Positions 31,058 to 42,633 of a stretch of 64,000 nucleotides of DNA are shown here, one piece after another. Below the pieces are notes generated by a model. The model did not search any database. It was not told where the DNA came from and was given only the letters and a program-made list of their open reading frames with translations. Position numbers and translations under genes: made by a program. This DNA comes from Thinopyrum elongatum (lineage: Eukaryota > Streptophyta > Magnoliopsida > Poales > Poaceae): assembly GCA_011799875.1 (NCBI GenBank), contig CM022299.1, positions 36,786,755 through 36,850,754 on the forward strand, given 5' to 3'. Every line of letters begins with the position of its first letter. The stretch's first letter is position 1.

Positions 31058-31420
31058 AGTTTCTGCAAATATTACAACATGGCAATATACAAACATGAGA
31101 GATGGATATATTAGTGGCAAACATAGACCTAGCTAATATCACAACAAGGAATCATATGCATATATGAGCAATGGATTAGTTGCGGACCGCCTCTCTCATG
31201 CATGTCTGACGTCCCCCCTCATGTCGAAGTTATCGGGTAGGGGCGGGAGGAGTTAGGGGTGTTCTAACGCGGCACTACACGATATATAAGTGAAGGGGGA
31301 TAACATCCGGGAATGTTCGGACAGATGAACCGGAGGGGGACTCCTCCCGCCTCATGTCTGATGAGTTTTTACTCCCTCTCTCCCATGAAACATTCATCGA
31401 ACAAACTTAATATGAGTTTT
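31058..31420. other. CACTA interior, non-coding
   Basis: Upstream of exon 1 of the TNPA-like gene. No further gene seen; probably its leader intron. Confidence 0.4.
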
Positions 31421-31427
31421 AACAGAA

Positions 31428-31965
31428 ACGACCAAGTTTTCATATATCATCATATCATCATCATCATCATCTACTACAAAAAAATTTGAAGAAGTTTTCA
31501 TATATATATCATCTTATCATCATCATCATCATCTACTATAAAAAAACTGACCAAGTTTTCATATATCATCATATCATCATCATCTACTACAAAAAAAATT
31601 GACCAAGTTTTCATATATATATCATCATATCATTATCATCATCATCATCATCTACTACAAAAAAAAATTGACCAAGTTTTCATATCATCATCATCATCAT
31701 CTACTACAAAAAAAATTGACCAAGTTTTCATATATATATCATCATATCATCATCATCTACTAACAAAAAATTGACCAAGTTTTCATATATATATCATCAT
31801 ATCATTATCATCATCATCATCATCTACTACAAAAAAAAATTGACCAAGTTTTCATATCATCATCATCATCATCTACTACAAAAAAAATTGACCAAGTTTT
31901 CATATATTATCATCATATCATCATCATCTACTACAAAAAAAATTGACCAAGTTTTCATATATAAC
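31428..31965. repeat. AT-rich minisatellite in the CACTA element
   Basis: About nine to ten imperfect tandem units of roughly 50-70 bp, each with TTGACCAAGTTTTCATATAT, a TCATCATCATC run and CTACTACAAAAAAA. Period and ATC-run length vary between units. CCATCCATCCAT and ACATACATACAT runs follow. Confidence 0.85.
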
Positions 31966-32360
31966 TACGAAAAAAATTATCTAACAAAATGTTCATCCAT
32001 CCATCCATCCATATCAAAATGTTCATATTCTACAATATCACCAAAAAAAATTTCTATGAACATAAAAAATTCTAACTTTTGCATATTCTTTGCACATGAA
32101 CATACATACATTTTTTTTCTTAAATGTAACTTTTGCATATATGAACATACATACATAAAAAAAATTATGAACAAAAAATAGACTTTTTTGTGAGCATTAC
32201 ATAATCTCCAATATTTTTCTAAAAATGCAAAAAAGAGCATATACAGAGAACATACATACATACATTTTTCTAAATATGCAAAAAAGAGCATATACAGAGC
32301 ATATATAGAGCATTACATAATCTCCAATATACAAAGCATATATAGAGCATATACAGAGCA

Positions 32361-32783
32361 TCAATAATCTCCATTACATTGGAGGCGACGACGAGGTCGG
32401 GGACGGCGACGATGGTTGGCGGTGGCGCTTACGGGTGGCGTGCGGGGACGACGATGAGAAGGAAAGGGGAGGAGGCAGGGGCTCACAGCGCGGTCGTAGG
32501 AAACGGCAGCGGGCTCGGGGAGGGCTCGAGGTCGCCGAAATCGGTGGCGGCAGTGACGAACGGCATCGGGGAAGAAGGGGTCGCGGGCGCCGGCGTGGTG
32601 CTTCCCCGGGCAAACGAACGGGCAGAGGCGACGAGGTCGAGCGCGGGGAGGCTTCCGGGCCGGTCGGAACGGCGAGAGGAGGGCGGCGCGTCGGGGCAGG
32701 GCAGGGCGAGGGCGTCGACGGCGACGGCGTCGAGGAGGCAGGGCGCGGCGATGGGAGAAACTGGGGAAAAATCCTAAGTGTTG
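32361..32783 (-). other. GC-rich probable leader exon of the CACTA TNPA-like gene
   Basis: GC-rich block between the TATA string and the AT-rich intron. Overlapping open frames exist on both strands with Arg/Pro-rich low-complexity translation and no recognisable domain, so I treat it as untranslated leader. Confidence 0.4.
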
Positions 32784-33060
32784 GCTTATATAGCAACCAT
32801 CTTTGGTCCCGGTTGGTGGCACCAACCGGGACCAATGCCCCCCTTTAGTCTCGGTTCGTGCCACCAACCGGGACCAAAGGTCTCTTTTCGTCAGCCCAAA
32901 GGGCGGGAAGCAGAGACCTTTGATCCCGGTTGGTGGCACGAACCGGGACGAAAGGTGGGTATTGGTCCCGGTTCGTTCCACCAACTGGGACCAAAGGTGG
33001 GTATTGTTCCCGGTTGGTGCCACCAACCGGGACAAAAGTGGGGTGCTGCCCGGGGCCAAA
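32784..33060 (-). promoter_or_regulatory. Internal copy of CACTA subterminal palindromes next to a TATA string
   Basis: The palindrome at 32805-32833 has 14-base arms (GGTCCCGGTTGGTG and its complement). Several further GGTCCCGGTT / AACCGGGACC units run to about 33030. On the minus strand TATATAAGCC lies at 32784-32793, directly before the GC-rich leader of the TNPA-like gene. This looks like that gene's promoter with a transposase-binding array, in the middle of the element rather than at its end. Confidence 0.55.
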
Positions 33061-33979
33061 AGTTTAGTCCCACCTCGCTAGCTGAGACGGCTCGAGAATG
33101 GTTTATAAGCGCTGCTGCGCCAACCCTCTCGAGCTCCTCTCAACTGCAGGCTTACGGGCCTAATCGCACACTCCTCTGCCTGTGGGCCTACTGGGCCTGC
33201 TGCGGACCTGAATCCTGGCCCAACTAGCTGGTTGGGTTTCTAGTCGTATTCAGGCCGTGGTGGCCCAGTAGGTGGCATTTTCTTTAATTTTTTTTCCAGT
33301 TTTTTTGTTTTCTTTTTTGCTTTATTTATTTTCTTTTGTTTCTACTTACAGCTAAATACTTACAGTTTTTTAGTGATTCTTTTTGCTTTTAGGTCACAAA
33401 AATTATAAACTTTCTGTTAGTGCCATTAGTTTTCAAATTTGATTAGTTTAAATTTGAATTCTTTTAAATTGGTGTGAATCACTAGTTTGTGAATAACTTT
33501 ACTATAAAAATAGATGTTTGAGTGATTCTTTTTCCTGCTATTTAATATTACTGTTTTTTATTATTATATTCAATTTGGTAATATTTAGGTTATTTTAAAT
33601 GTCTGTTTTAATCAAAAACAGATTTTGTTATTTTAGTTTGCTATTAAAGTTTCTAACAAAAAAATTCTTTATGAAAATTCTTTTTCTATTAATGTTTTGA
33701 ACAAAAAATACTTTGATAATTTAAGTTGCATAATATTTATATAATTTTAGTTTAAAAAATACTAGAGGTTTATAAAATCTTTTTAGTTGATTCCTTTTGC
33801 TATTAGAGTTTTATAAAAGCTTTTTAGTTGATTCTGTTTGCTATTGAAGAATATTATAGTTTTGTTTTAGTTGATCATGACAGCATATTTTAATTGATTA
33901 TTTTTCGTTCATTCTTTTTGCTATTAGAGTTTCATAAAAGTTTTCTAGTTCATTCTTTTTGCTATTAGTTCATTCTTTG
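33061..33979. other. CACTA interior, AT-rich, non-coding
   Basis: After a short GC-rich part (33060-33240) the DNA is T-rich with recurring words TTTTTGCTATTAGAGTTT and GTTGATTC. No gene. Confidence 0.45.
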
Positions 33980-34855
33980 AGCTAAATGACCCTGAAATTG
34001 AAAAGCACTTCAAATGAACTCTGAAAAGGTTGAAAGTTGGCATTGTATCATCATTTCACCCACATAGCATGTTCTAAAAAGTTGAGAGGGTTACGGCAAA
34101 AACTGTATCCATTTCGTGTACAAAATGGACAATCTCTTTCGAAGTATCAGGGTTTCGGACGAAAACTCATCTGTTACAAAGGGATTTCATTTTTTTGAAC
34201 TTATTTGAACTCCAGACTTTTTGTGTGTTCAAAATGCACCATTCAAAGGCACATCATCAATTTTCAACCATTTCTGACTTCATTTTGTATTTTTCATGCA
34301 TTTACTGATTTTTTTAGCTAAATGACCCTGAAATTGAAAAGCACTTCAAATGAACTCTGAAAAGGTTGAAAGTTGGCATGGTATCATGATTTCACCCACA
34401 TAGCATGTTCTAAAAAGTTTAGAGGGTTACGGCAAAAACTGGATGCACTTCGTGTACAAAATGGACAATCTCTTTCGAAGTATTAAGGTTTCGGACAAAA
34501 ACTCATCTGTTACAAAGGGATTTCATTTTTTTGAACTTATTTGAACTCCAAACTTTTTGTGTGTTCAAAATGCACCATTCAAAGCCACATCATCAATTTT
34601 CAACCATTTCTGACTTCATTTGGTATTTTTCATGCATTTACTGATTTTTTAGCTAAATGACCCTGAAATTGAAAAACACTACAAATGAAGTCTGAAAAGG
34701 TTGAAAGTTGGCATGGTATCATCATTTCACCCACATAGCATGTGCTAAAAAGTTGAGAGGGTTACGGCAAAAACTGGATGCACTTCGTGTACAAAATGGA
34801 CAATCTCTTTCGAAGTATCAGGGTTTCAGACGAAAACTCATATGTTACAAAAGGC
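33980..34855. repeat. Three direct repeats of about 335 bp in the CACTA interior
   Basis: Units start at about 33980, 34316 and 34651, each opening AGCTAAATGACCCTGAAATT and containing GGTTGAAAGTTGGCAT and GTACAAAATGGACAATCTCT. The third is partial, running into the transposase gene end. Confidence 0.9.
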
Positions 34856-34885
34856 ATCATCATAATAGTTGTGGAGAGAAAGTCT

Positions 34886-37800
34886 TCACTTTTTCTTCGC
34901 TTGTGTCCTTTGCTTATTGCGCCGTAACCATGGATAATCTTCATCGTTTAACAGGGTGCTTGGGTCAGCCTTGACTTTGAAGGGAGGAATTTCATGAAAC
35001 TTTTCATATTCTTCAGACATGTCTGTCTTGCCCTCCACTCCCACGATGTCTCTTTTTCCTGAAAGAACTATGTGGCGCTTTGGCTCATCGTATGATGTAT
35101 TCGCTTCCTTATCTTTTCTTTTCTCGGTTTGGTAGACATGTCCTTCACATAGAAAACCTGCTCCACATCATTGGCTAGGACGAATGGTTCGTCTGTGTAC
35201 CCAAGATTGTTCAGATCTACTGTTGTCATTCCGTACTGTGGGTCTACCTGTACCCCGCCTCCTGACAGATTGACCCATTTGCACTGAAACAAAGGGACCT
35301 TAAAATCATGTCCATAGTCAAGTTCCCATATGTCCACTATGTAACCATAATATGTGTCCTTTCCCCTCTTGGTTGCTGCATCAAAGCGGACACCACTGTT
35401 TTGGTTGGTGCTCTTTTGATCTTGGGCGATCATGTAAAATGTATTCCCATTTATCTCGTACCCTTTGTAAGTCAATACAGTCGAAGATGGTCCCCTGGCC
35501 AACGAGTACAGCTCATCAGAAACAGTGTTGTCACCCATGAGACGTGTTTGCAACCAACTGCCGAAAGTCCTGATGTGTTCATATGTAATCCAGTCGTCAC
35601 ACTGCTCCGGGTGTTTGGAGCGCAGAATATTCTTGTGTTCATTGACATACGGGGTCACCAAGGTAGAATTCTGTAGAACTGTGTAGTGTGCTTGAGACCA
35701 AGAATGCCCGTCCCTACATATTATTGAGTCCGCTCCTAGCGTGCCTTTTCCAGTCAGTCTCCCCTCATACCGCGATTGAGGGAGACCAATCTTCTTAAGG
35801 TCAGGAATGAAGTCAACACAAAACCCAATGACCTCCTCTGTTTGATGGCCCATGGAGATGCTTCCTTATGGCCTAGCACGGTTACGAACATATTTCTTTA
35901 AGACTCCCATGAACCTCTCAAAGGGAAATATATTGTGTAGAAATACAGTGCCCAGAATGGCAATCTCGTTGACTAGATGAACTAGGACGTGCGTCATGAT
36001 ATTGAAGAAGGATGGTGGGAACACCAGCTCGAAACTGACAAGACATTGCGCCAAATCACTCCTTAACCTTGGTAGGATTTCTGGATCGATCACCTTCTAA
36101 GAGATTGCATTGAGGAATGCACATAGCTTCACAATGGCTAGTCGAACGTTTTCCGGTAGAAGCCCCCTCAATGCAACCGGAAGCAGTTGCGTCATAATCA
36201 CATGGCAGTCATGAGACTTTAGGTTCTGGAACTTTTTCTTTGGCATATTTATTATTCCCTTTATATTCGACGAGAAGCCAGACGGGACCTTCATATTGAG
36301 CAGGCATTGAAAGAAGATTTCTTTCTCTTCTTTGGTAAGAGCGTAGCTGGCAGGACCTTCATACTGCTTTGGAGGCATGCCGTCTTTTTCGTGCACATGT
36401 TGCTGGTCCTCCCGTGCCTCCGGTGTATCTTTTGTCTTCCCATACACGCCCAAGAAGCCTAGCAGGTTCACGCAAAGATTCTTCGTCATGTGCATCACGT
36501 CGATTGCAGAGCGGATCTCTAGCTCTTTCCAATAGGGTAGGTCCCAAAAAATATATTTCTTCTTCCACATGGGTGCGCGTCCCTCAGCATCATTTGGAAC
36601 AGATAGTCTGCCGGGACCCTTTCCAAAGATTACTTGTAAATCATTGACCATAGCAAGTATGTGATCACCAGTACGGACGGCGGGCTTCTTCCGGTGATCT
36701 GCCTCGCCTTTGAAATGCTTGCCTTTCTTTCGACATTGATGGTTGGTCGGAAGAAATCGACGATGCCCCAGGTACACATTCTTCCTGCATTTGTCCAAAT
36801 ATATACTTTCGGTGTCATCTAAACAGTGCGTGCATGCGTGGTATCCCTTGTTTGTCTGTCCTGAAAGGTTACTGAGAGCAGGCCAATCATTGATGGTTAC
36901 AAACAGCAACGCATGTAGGTCAAATTCCTGCTGGTCGTGCTCATCCCACACACGTACACCTTTTCCATTCCACAACTGTAAAAGTTCTTCAACTAATGGC
37001 CTTAGGTACACATCAATGTCGTTGCCGGGTTGCTTAGGGCCTTGGAAGAGAACTGGCATCATAATGAACTTCCGCTTCATGCACAGCCAAGGAGGAAGGT
37101 TATAGATACATAGAATCACGGGCCAGGTGCTATGATTGCTGCTCTGCTTCCCAAAAGGATTAATGCCATCCGTGCTTAAACCAAACCGTACATTTCTTGC
37201 GTCACCTGCAAAGTCCCCCCCCCCCACTTTCTCTCGATTTTTCTCCACTGCGACCCGTAAGCGGGTGCTCTCAACTTCCCGTCTTTCTTACGGTCCTCTT
37301 TGTGCCATCGCATCAACTTGGCATGCTCTTTGTTTCTGAACAGACGTTTCAACCGTGGTATTATAGGAGCATACCACATCACCTTGGCAGGAACCCTCTT
37401 CCTGGGGCGCTCGCCGTCAACATCACCAGGGTCATCTCGTCTGATCTTATACCGCAATGCACCGCATACCGGGCATGCGTTCAAATCCTCGTACGCACCG
37501 TGGTAGAGGATGTAGTCATTAGGGCATGCATGTATCTTCTGCACCTCCAATCCTAGAGGGCATAGAACCTTCTTTGCTCCGTACGTACTGTCGGGCAATT
37601 CGTTATCCTTTGAAAGCTTCTTCTTCAATATTTTCAGTAGCTTCTCAAATCCGTTGTCAGATACACCATTGTCTGCCTTCCATGGCAGCAATTCCAGTGT
37701 GGTACCGAGCTTTGTGTTGCCATCTTCGCAATTGGGGTAAACCCTTTTTTGTGATCCTCTAACATGCGATCGAACTTCAACTTCTTCTTTTCACTTTCGC

Positions 37801-38188
37801 ATTGTCTCTTTGCATCAACAATGACCCGGCGAAGATCATCATCGGGCACATCGTCTGGTTCCTCTTGATCTTCAGCTTCCCCCGTTGCAGCATCGCCGTA
37901 TTCAGGGGGCACATAGTTGTCATCATCCTCTTCTTCTTCGTTGTCTTCCATCATAACCCCTCTTTCTCCGTGCTTGGTCCAAACATTGTAGTGTGGCATG
38001 AAACCCTTCTCAAGCAGGTGTATGTGAAGGGTTTTCGAGTCAGAGTAAGCCTTCGTATTCTCACAGATAGGGCATGGACAACACATAAAACCATTCTGTT
38101 TGTTTGCCTCAGCCACTTCGAGAAAATTATGCACGCCCTTAATGTACTCAGAGGTGCGTCTGTCACCGTACATCCATTGCCGGTTCAT
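34886..38188 (-). pseudogene. TNP2-type (TNPD) CACTA transposase, broken
   Basis: From ATG at 38188 the N-terminal transposase-associated domain reads MNRQWMYGDRRTSEYIKGV, CCPCPICENTKAYSD, LHIHLLEKGFMPHYNVW. The Tnp2 core follows (CPNDYILYHGAYEDLNACPV, ARNVRFGLSTDGINPF, VWDEHDQQEFDLHALLFVTI, CRKNVYLGHRRFLP, RSAIDVMHMTKNLCVNLLGF). DUF4218 (ILPRLRSDLAQCLVSFELVF) and DUF4216 (YGYIVDIWELDYGHDFKVPL, FQCKWVNLSGGGVQVDPQYG) come last. Breaks: frameshifts near 37690, at a C run (37208-37218) and near 35120; in-frame stops at 36097-36099 and near 35866. After the last frameshift the original C terminus reads on to TGA at 34886-34888. It cannot make a full transposase; the element could only move with help from another copy. 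Confidence 0.88.
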
Positions 38189-38406
38189 CTGTGTGCATTA
38201 TATGTAATTATGTGTGTCAAAAACCATTACAGAACATCATGAATAGAGAAGTGACCAAATTAATAGAAGTTCATCATCACATTAAAATCAAAGTACAGTA
38301 GTGAGCAAATGTTATTACTGAAAAAATAAATAAATAAAGTTCATACATAGTTCTCATTGAACAACATATAGCTCTCTAGAGCATCTAATTAAAACATACA
38401 TTGGAA

Positions 38407-38710
38407 CTATGTAAACCATTTCAATACAACAACAAATGCGATCATAATCGCAACTAAGGTAACCATTGATCCAACGGCATAATGATACCAAGCCTCAGTA
38501 TGAATGGCATATTTTTTAATCTTTCTATTCTTCAAGCGCATTTTATCCATCTTGATCTTGTGATCATCGACGATATTCGCAACATGCAATTCCAATTCCA
38601 TCTTCTTGTCCTTAATTATTTTCAATTTTTTCTTCAAGTAATTGTTTTCTTTTTTAACTAAATTTAACCTCTCGACAAGAGGGTCGGTTGGAATTTTCGG
38701 TTCACATACC
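38407..38710 (-). CDS. Small CACTA-encoded coiled-coil protein with C-terminal membrane span
   Basis: The open frame on the minus strand begins upstream of the annotated Met (EPKIPTDPLVERLNLVKKEN). It continues through a Lys/Glu-rich heptad region (YLKKKLKIIKDKKMELELHV, MDKMRLKNRKIKKYAIH) to a hydrophobic C-terminal span (AVGSMVTLVAIMIAFVVVLK) and stop at 38407. The upstream exon was not defined. This coil plus tail-anchor layout recurs in grass CACTA elements beside TNP2; its role is unknown. Confidence 0.6.
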
Positions 38711-39230
38711 TCCTAGATAAAAACATCTATGTCACGTTGGTCGGCATAATTGTCATAAACACTAAATGAAACAAATAGTTATAAAAGATAATATATACCA
38801 CATCCGAATCATAGACAGGACGAGGGACGACGGGGGCGGATACCAAAACCAACGCACTATATAATAACAAACAATAATAAAAGTAAGAAAATTATACAAG
38901 TATCTACCTAAATCATACAAGTAAGAATTTTTTTTCTTTTAGAAAGAAGATAAGAACAAGAGGCTCACCACGGTGGTGCCGGCGACGAGATCGGCGCGGG
39001 CGATCGCCGGCGGTGAGGACGGGGACGGGACATGATGGACCGCCAAACCTAGACAAATCTTGAGGAAAATGGAGCTCGGACAAGGAGCTTCGAGAGGAGA
39101 AAGCTTAAGTGTGGCTCGGGCATTTCATCGAACACCTCATGTGCATAGGAGGTGAGCTAGAGCACCACAAAGCTCTCCCACGGCCGGCCAAAAAAACAGA
39201 GCAGTGGCTCTGCTCGCAGGCAGGGGCTAA
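38711..39230. other. CACTA interior between the small ORF and the right subterminal repeats
   Basis: A leader or intron of the minus-strand genes, with a short GC-rich block at 38970-39060. No further gene recognised. Confidence 0.4.
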
Positions 39231-39511
39231 AACCGGGACTAAAGGACTACATTTGGTCCCGGTTCCAGCCACCAACCGGGACTAAAGGTTGTGGGCCAGG
39301 AGCGAAGCCCATTGGTCCCGGTTCGTGTCTGAAACCGGGACCAAAGGGGTCAGACGAACCGGGACCAATGGCCCCCAAGGCCCGGCCGGCGCCCTGGCCT
39401 CACGAACCGGGACCGATGCCCCATTTGGTCCCGGTTCATGACCGATTCGTGAGTGAACCGGGATTAATGCCCTTATCCTAGCCTCAACCAAAGCCCTGTT
39501 TTCTACTAGTG
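39231..39511. repeat. Right subterminal repeat region of the CACTA element
   Basis: Many GGTCCCGGTTC and AACCGGGACTAAAGG units in both directions leading to the inverted terminal repeat. Confidence 0.85.
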
Positions 39512-39514
39512 TTC

Positions 39515-40973
39515 ACTTGAGATGTGTGGCACATATTGTGAATCTCGTGGTCCAAGATGGGCTGAAGATAATGTGTCATCCTATAAACCGGATCCGAAAT
39601 GCAATCAAATATGTACGAAGTTCCACTGCAAGAATGAATAGTTTCAAGAAATGTGTGAAGATTAGCAAGGTAGAGAGCAAGGGTTTGGTGTGTCTCGATG
39701 TATGCACTAGGTGGAATTCAACATATCTAATGCTCGAGACAGCCGTGCTATTTGAGAGGGCATTTGATCAACTAGGACTCGATGATCCCTCCTACAAGCC
39801 ATAACTAAATTTGCTTGGGGCAGTGGGGCAGCGAGGTCCTCCAACACATGATGATTGGGTGTATGCTCGTGAGTTCAATTTGTTTCTCAAACACTTCTAT
39901 GACTTAACAAACAAGGTTTCCGGCACTAAATACATTACTTCGAATGTATTCTTTGAAGAGATTGCTGGCATTAATTACCAATTGGGCAAATGGAGTGAGC
40001 GAGTGATATGTGATGATGATACAACCTTTAAGGAGATGGCTGTTAAGATGAAGGATAAGAATGACAAGTATTGGGGTGATCCAAAGAAAATGAACAAGTT
40101 GATATTTATTGCTGCAATTCTTGATCCTAGGTACACACTTTTGCTTTCTTGCTTTATTCATTTAACGTATATATGGTTGTCCTGTTCTTATTGAATGTTA
40201 ATGCCTAAGTCATGTTCCCTGTTTCTGTATGGCAGGACCAAGGAGCCTGATTTCTTCAAGTACATGATTCAAACGACATATGGCGTAACTAAGGGTATTG
40301 AAATTTGGGAATCTGTTCACAAAGGATTTGTATCTCTTTTCTGCAATTATCGAATTATGTATGGTCAACCTGGAAACAATTGTGATACTGAAGTAGCAAC
40401 ACCATCTAGTGGTACAGAGGATTCAACATCTCTATCTGATACAATGCGTATGAGATCTTTAGATGCGAAGAAAATGAAACTTGCTGGTGGAGGAGGTAGT
40501 TCAAATAACAAAACTGAATTAGATAAGTATCTAGATGAAGAAGTAGAAGACAATGTGCCTGAATTTAAGATCCTCAATTGGTGGAAAAACAATGCACTTC
40601 GCTTCCCTATCCTTTCAAGAATGGCTCGTGACGTATTAGCAATTCCAATATCAACGGTTGCTTCAGAGTCGGCTTTCAGTACTAGTGGTCGTATTCTTGA
40701 TGATTTTAGAAGCTCTTTGACTCCATTCACCCTCCAAGCATTGATATGCACACAAGATTGGTTGCGTGTTAAGCAAATAAATATTGAGGCTGATCTTGCA
40801 GAGATATCTAAACGAGAAGAAGGTACTAAAGTCTAAAAGCTGATATTTATGTTTATGAATTCTGCAACTAATTAAGTTTACTGATTGTTATTTTGCTTTT
40901 GTGTCATGTAGAACTTGTTGCTGAGGGCCTCCAAGGGACAGTTGGTGGTGATGAAGTCATTCCGATTGACTGA
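39515..40973 (+). pseudogene. C-terminal half of a hAT (RICESLEEPER-like) transposase
   Basis: Directly right of the CACTA the frame reads HLRCVAHIVNLVVQDGLK, CTRWNSTYLMLETAVLFERA, then an in-frame TAA (39802-39804). It continues FNLFLKHFYDLTNKVSGTKY and KKMNKLIFIAAILDPR. A canonical intron (40131-40235) joins ILDPR to TKEPDFFKYMI. The dimerisation region follows (ELDKYLDEEVEDNVPEFKIL, WWKNNALRFPILSRMARDVL, STVASESAFSTSGRILDDFR). A second intron (40823-40911) leads to ELVAEGLQGTVGGDEVIPID and TGA at 40971. The BED finger and N-terminal catalytic part are absent, so the protein is dead. Confidence 0.85.
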
Positions 40974-41702
40974 TGTTCCGTTCCTGCCAAGAAATGAAGC
41001 TATTGTTTTGGTTAAGTACTTAAGTGGGCTTGTCATTGTAGGCCTCTAAGTCACTTGCTGCTACGTGTATAGTTAGTTCTATTTTGGCATTCTACTCTTC
41101 TTCTGGACTTTGGACTCGTAGAGACCAGAAGAGTAGATTTGTGCTATTGTGCAGTGCCTGATCTAATTTTGGACTTCTATTAGTGGTAGATTGGTGCCTC
41201 TGCCTTGGTGCTTGCAAAAGACTGAAAGTGCTATAGTGCAGCTATTATAAAGTGTACTGTTATTCCAGAATTCTTATGTATGGTGTACTGTTCTGTTATG
41301 TTTGGACTTGTGGTTGTCCTGATGTCATATGGACTGGTTCAGCATGTCCTCTCTGGCATTAATTATCATTGGTGTATCATATGTAATTTTTTTGCTTACT
41401 TCTGTACTGTACTATGGCTAGCTAATTGTGCTTACCTTGTTTTTTGTTTGTTCTGTTCTCATGTACTCCTATACCAATGTGGCTAGTAATTGTGTGATGT
41501 GTTGTTGTCCGACCATTTTTAAATTCGCGTCAACTTTGGTTTGATTGGTATTTACCGAAACCGTACCGAAATAGTATGGTTTTTACCGAACCGAACCGTA
41601 TAGCTGTTTTGTACCGTATTAACCATTGTGTCAAAACCGTATTTACCAAATTACTGTATTTATCAAACCGTAATAACCATATTAACCGAACGCCCAGGGC
41701 TA
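40974..41702 (+). other. 3' part of the hAT element with subterminal ACCGAACCGTA motifs
   Basis: Non-coding 3' region, then dense ACCGTACCGAAATA / ACCGAACCGTATAG words from 41530 to the terminal repeat. Confidence 0.7.
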
Positions 41703-41871
41703 CTCATACGGGACGTGGGAAGGGTCCAGCGAGGTAGGCGCTAAGCGTAGGCTTGCGATCCGCCTGTTCGGAGGGAAATCGTCTCGTTCACGAAAGAAAG
41801 CCTGTCAAAGCTCGCGCCGAAAGCAATTCAGAACCAAATCCAAACGGTCACTAAAAAAAAAGGCTTCTAGC

Positions 41872-42616
41872 ATTTTTTTAGACAATCTGTTCACGGTTAC
41901 CATAAGTGACAAACATGCTTGTCAAGCAACTTTGCACAAAGAATTCCGCAAGAAGTAAAATTACTATTTCACCCTTGGAGAAACTTGTGCCTCGCCGAAA
42001 CGTAGTCCATAAACATCCTCCGCTGTCACTGTGGCAACGCCGGAAAAAGAAGAGAACAACCGCCATACCGAGATCTGGGACAGCACCATCGCATACAAAG
42101 ATGCTTTTCTAGCCGATGAACCGGGCCGCCGCAAGCGACGAGACCGAGACTTTGTGGCATGTCGGCCGGGGATCTTCCCCGCGGTCACCAGATCTCGACG
42201 CTGTCAACTTCATCCGATGTAGTCGAAGAAGAGGAACGTCGCCGCCTGCCGTCATCCACACACCCAACTGCAAGACAGCAAACACAACTACAACATCCGA
42301 CACGACCGTCACTCGTGAGGTGCCAACAGCCGACCACTAGACACGAAGTTCGCCGATCCAGGGATCGGCGAGACGACCGGGCCACCTGCCCTCCGACGCC
42401 ACCGATTGGAACGACGCCGAGATGGAGGAAAAGCAGAGGCAAATTATTCTGACGCGGTGCTGTCTCCTCCATGGAAGCATCGCCTCAAGGAAGCACTAGG
42501 CCAACTCTAACCACAGGCGGGAGCCGAAGCACCAGGGTCCCCATCCCCTCCCGTCGCCGGAGCGGCGGACTGAGGAGGCAGGGACCGGCGGGCAGTGCCT
42601 TGGCCGGTGAAGTTAG
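41872..42616 (-). mobile_element. Retroposon (truncated LINE- or SINE-like) with 17-bp target duplication
   Basis: The 17-bp AAAAAAAGGCTTCTAGC occurs at 41855-41871 and again at 42617-42633. A T-rich start (ATTTTTTTA) just after the left copy is the poly(A) tail of a minus-strand insert, so this is target-primed reverse transcription. The insert is GC-rich with no intact reverse transcriptase, as expected of a 5'-truncated or non-autonomous copy. Confidence 0.8.
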
Positions 42617-42633
42617 AAAAAAAGGCTTCTAGC

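Larger units (their letters stand above)
26805..39511 (-). mobile_element. CACTA (En/Spm) transposon, genes on minus strand
   Basis: The ends CACTAGTAGAAAACAGGGC and GCCCTGTTTTCTACTAGTG are perfect inverted repeats with the 3-bp target duplication TTC on both sides (26802-26804, 39512-39514). Subterminal palindromic motifs (GGTCCCGGTT, AACCGGGACC) crowd both ends. Inside, on the minus strand, lie a broken TNP2-type transposase (34.9-38.2 kb), a small coiled-coil/membrane ORF (38.4-38.7 kb) and a broken TNPA-like gene fused to a Ulp1-type protease (27.3-31.1 kb). It is 12,707 bp long and sits in the transposase exon of the hAT element. Confidence 0.95.
26711..41702 (+). mobile_element. hAT transposon split by a 12.7-kb CACTA insertion
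   Basis: The left end TAGCCCTGGGAGTTTGGTTA (26711) and the right end, whose complement is TAGCCCTGGGCGTTCGGTTA (to 41702), are inverted repeats. The octamer CTCATACG directly flanks both (26703-26710, 41703-41710), a perfect hAT target duplication. Short ACCGAACCG/AACCGTA words crowd both termini. Only 94 bp of the element lie left of the CACTA. The right part holds the C-terminal half of a hAT transposase, so the N-terminal half was lost before or during the CACTA insertion. Confidence 0.9.

Noticed and set aside
31771..32181. 136-aa His-rich open frame in the ATC minisatellite
   Set aside because: It is translation of the tandem repeat in one frame and ends in simple-sequence DNA.
32361..33059. 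232-aa Arg/Pro-rich minus-strand frame
   Set aside because: It crosses the palindrome array and TATA string; low-complexity translation of CACTA regulatory and leader DNA.
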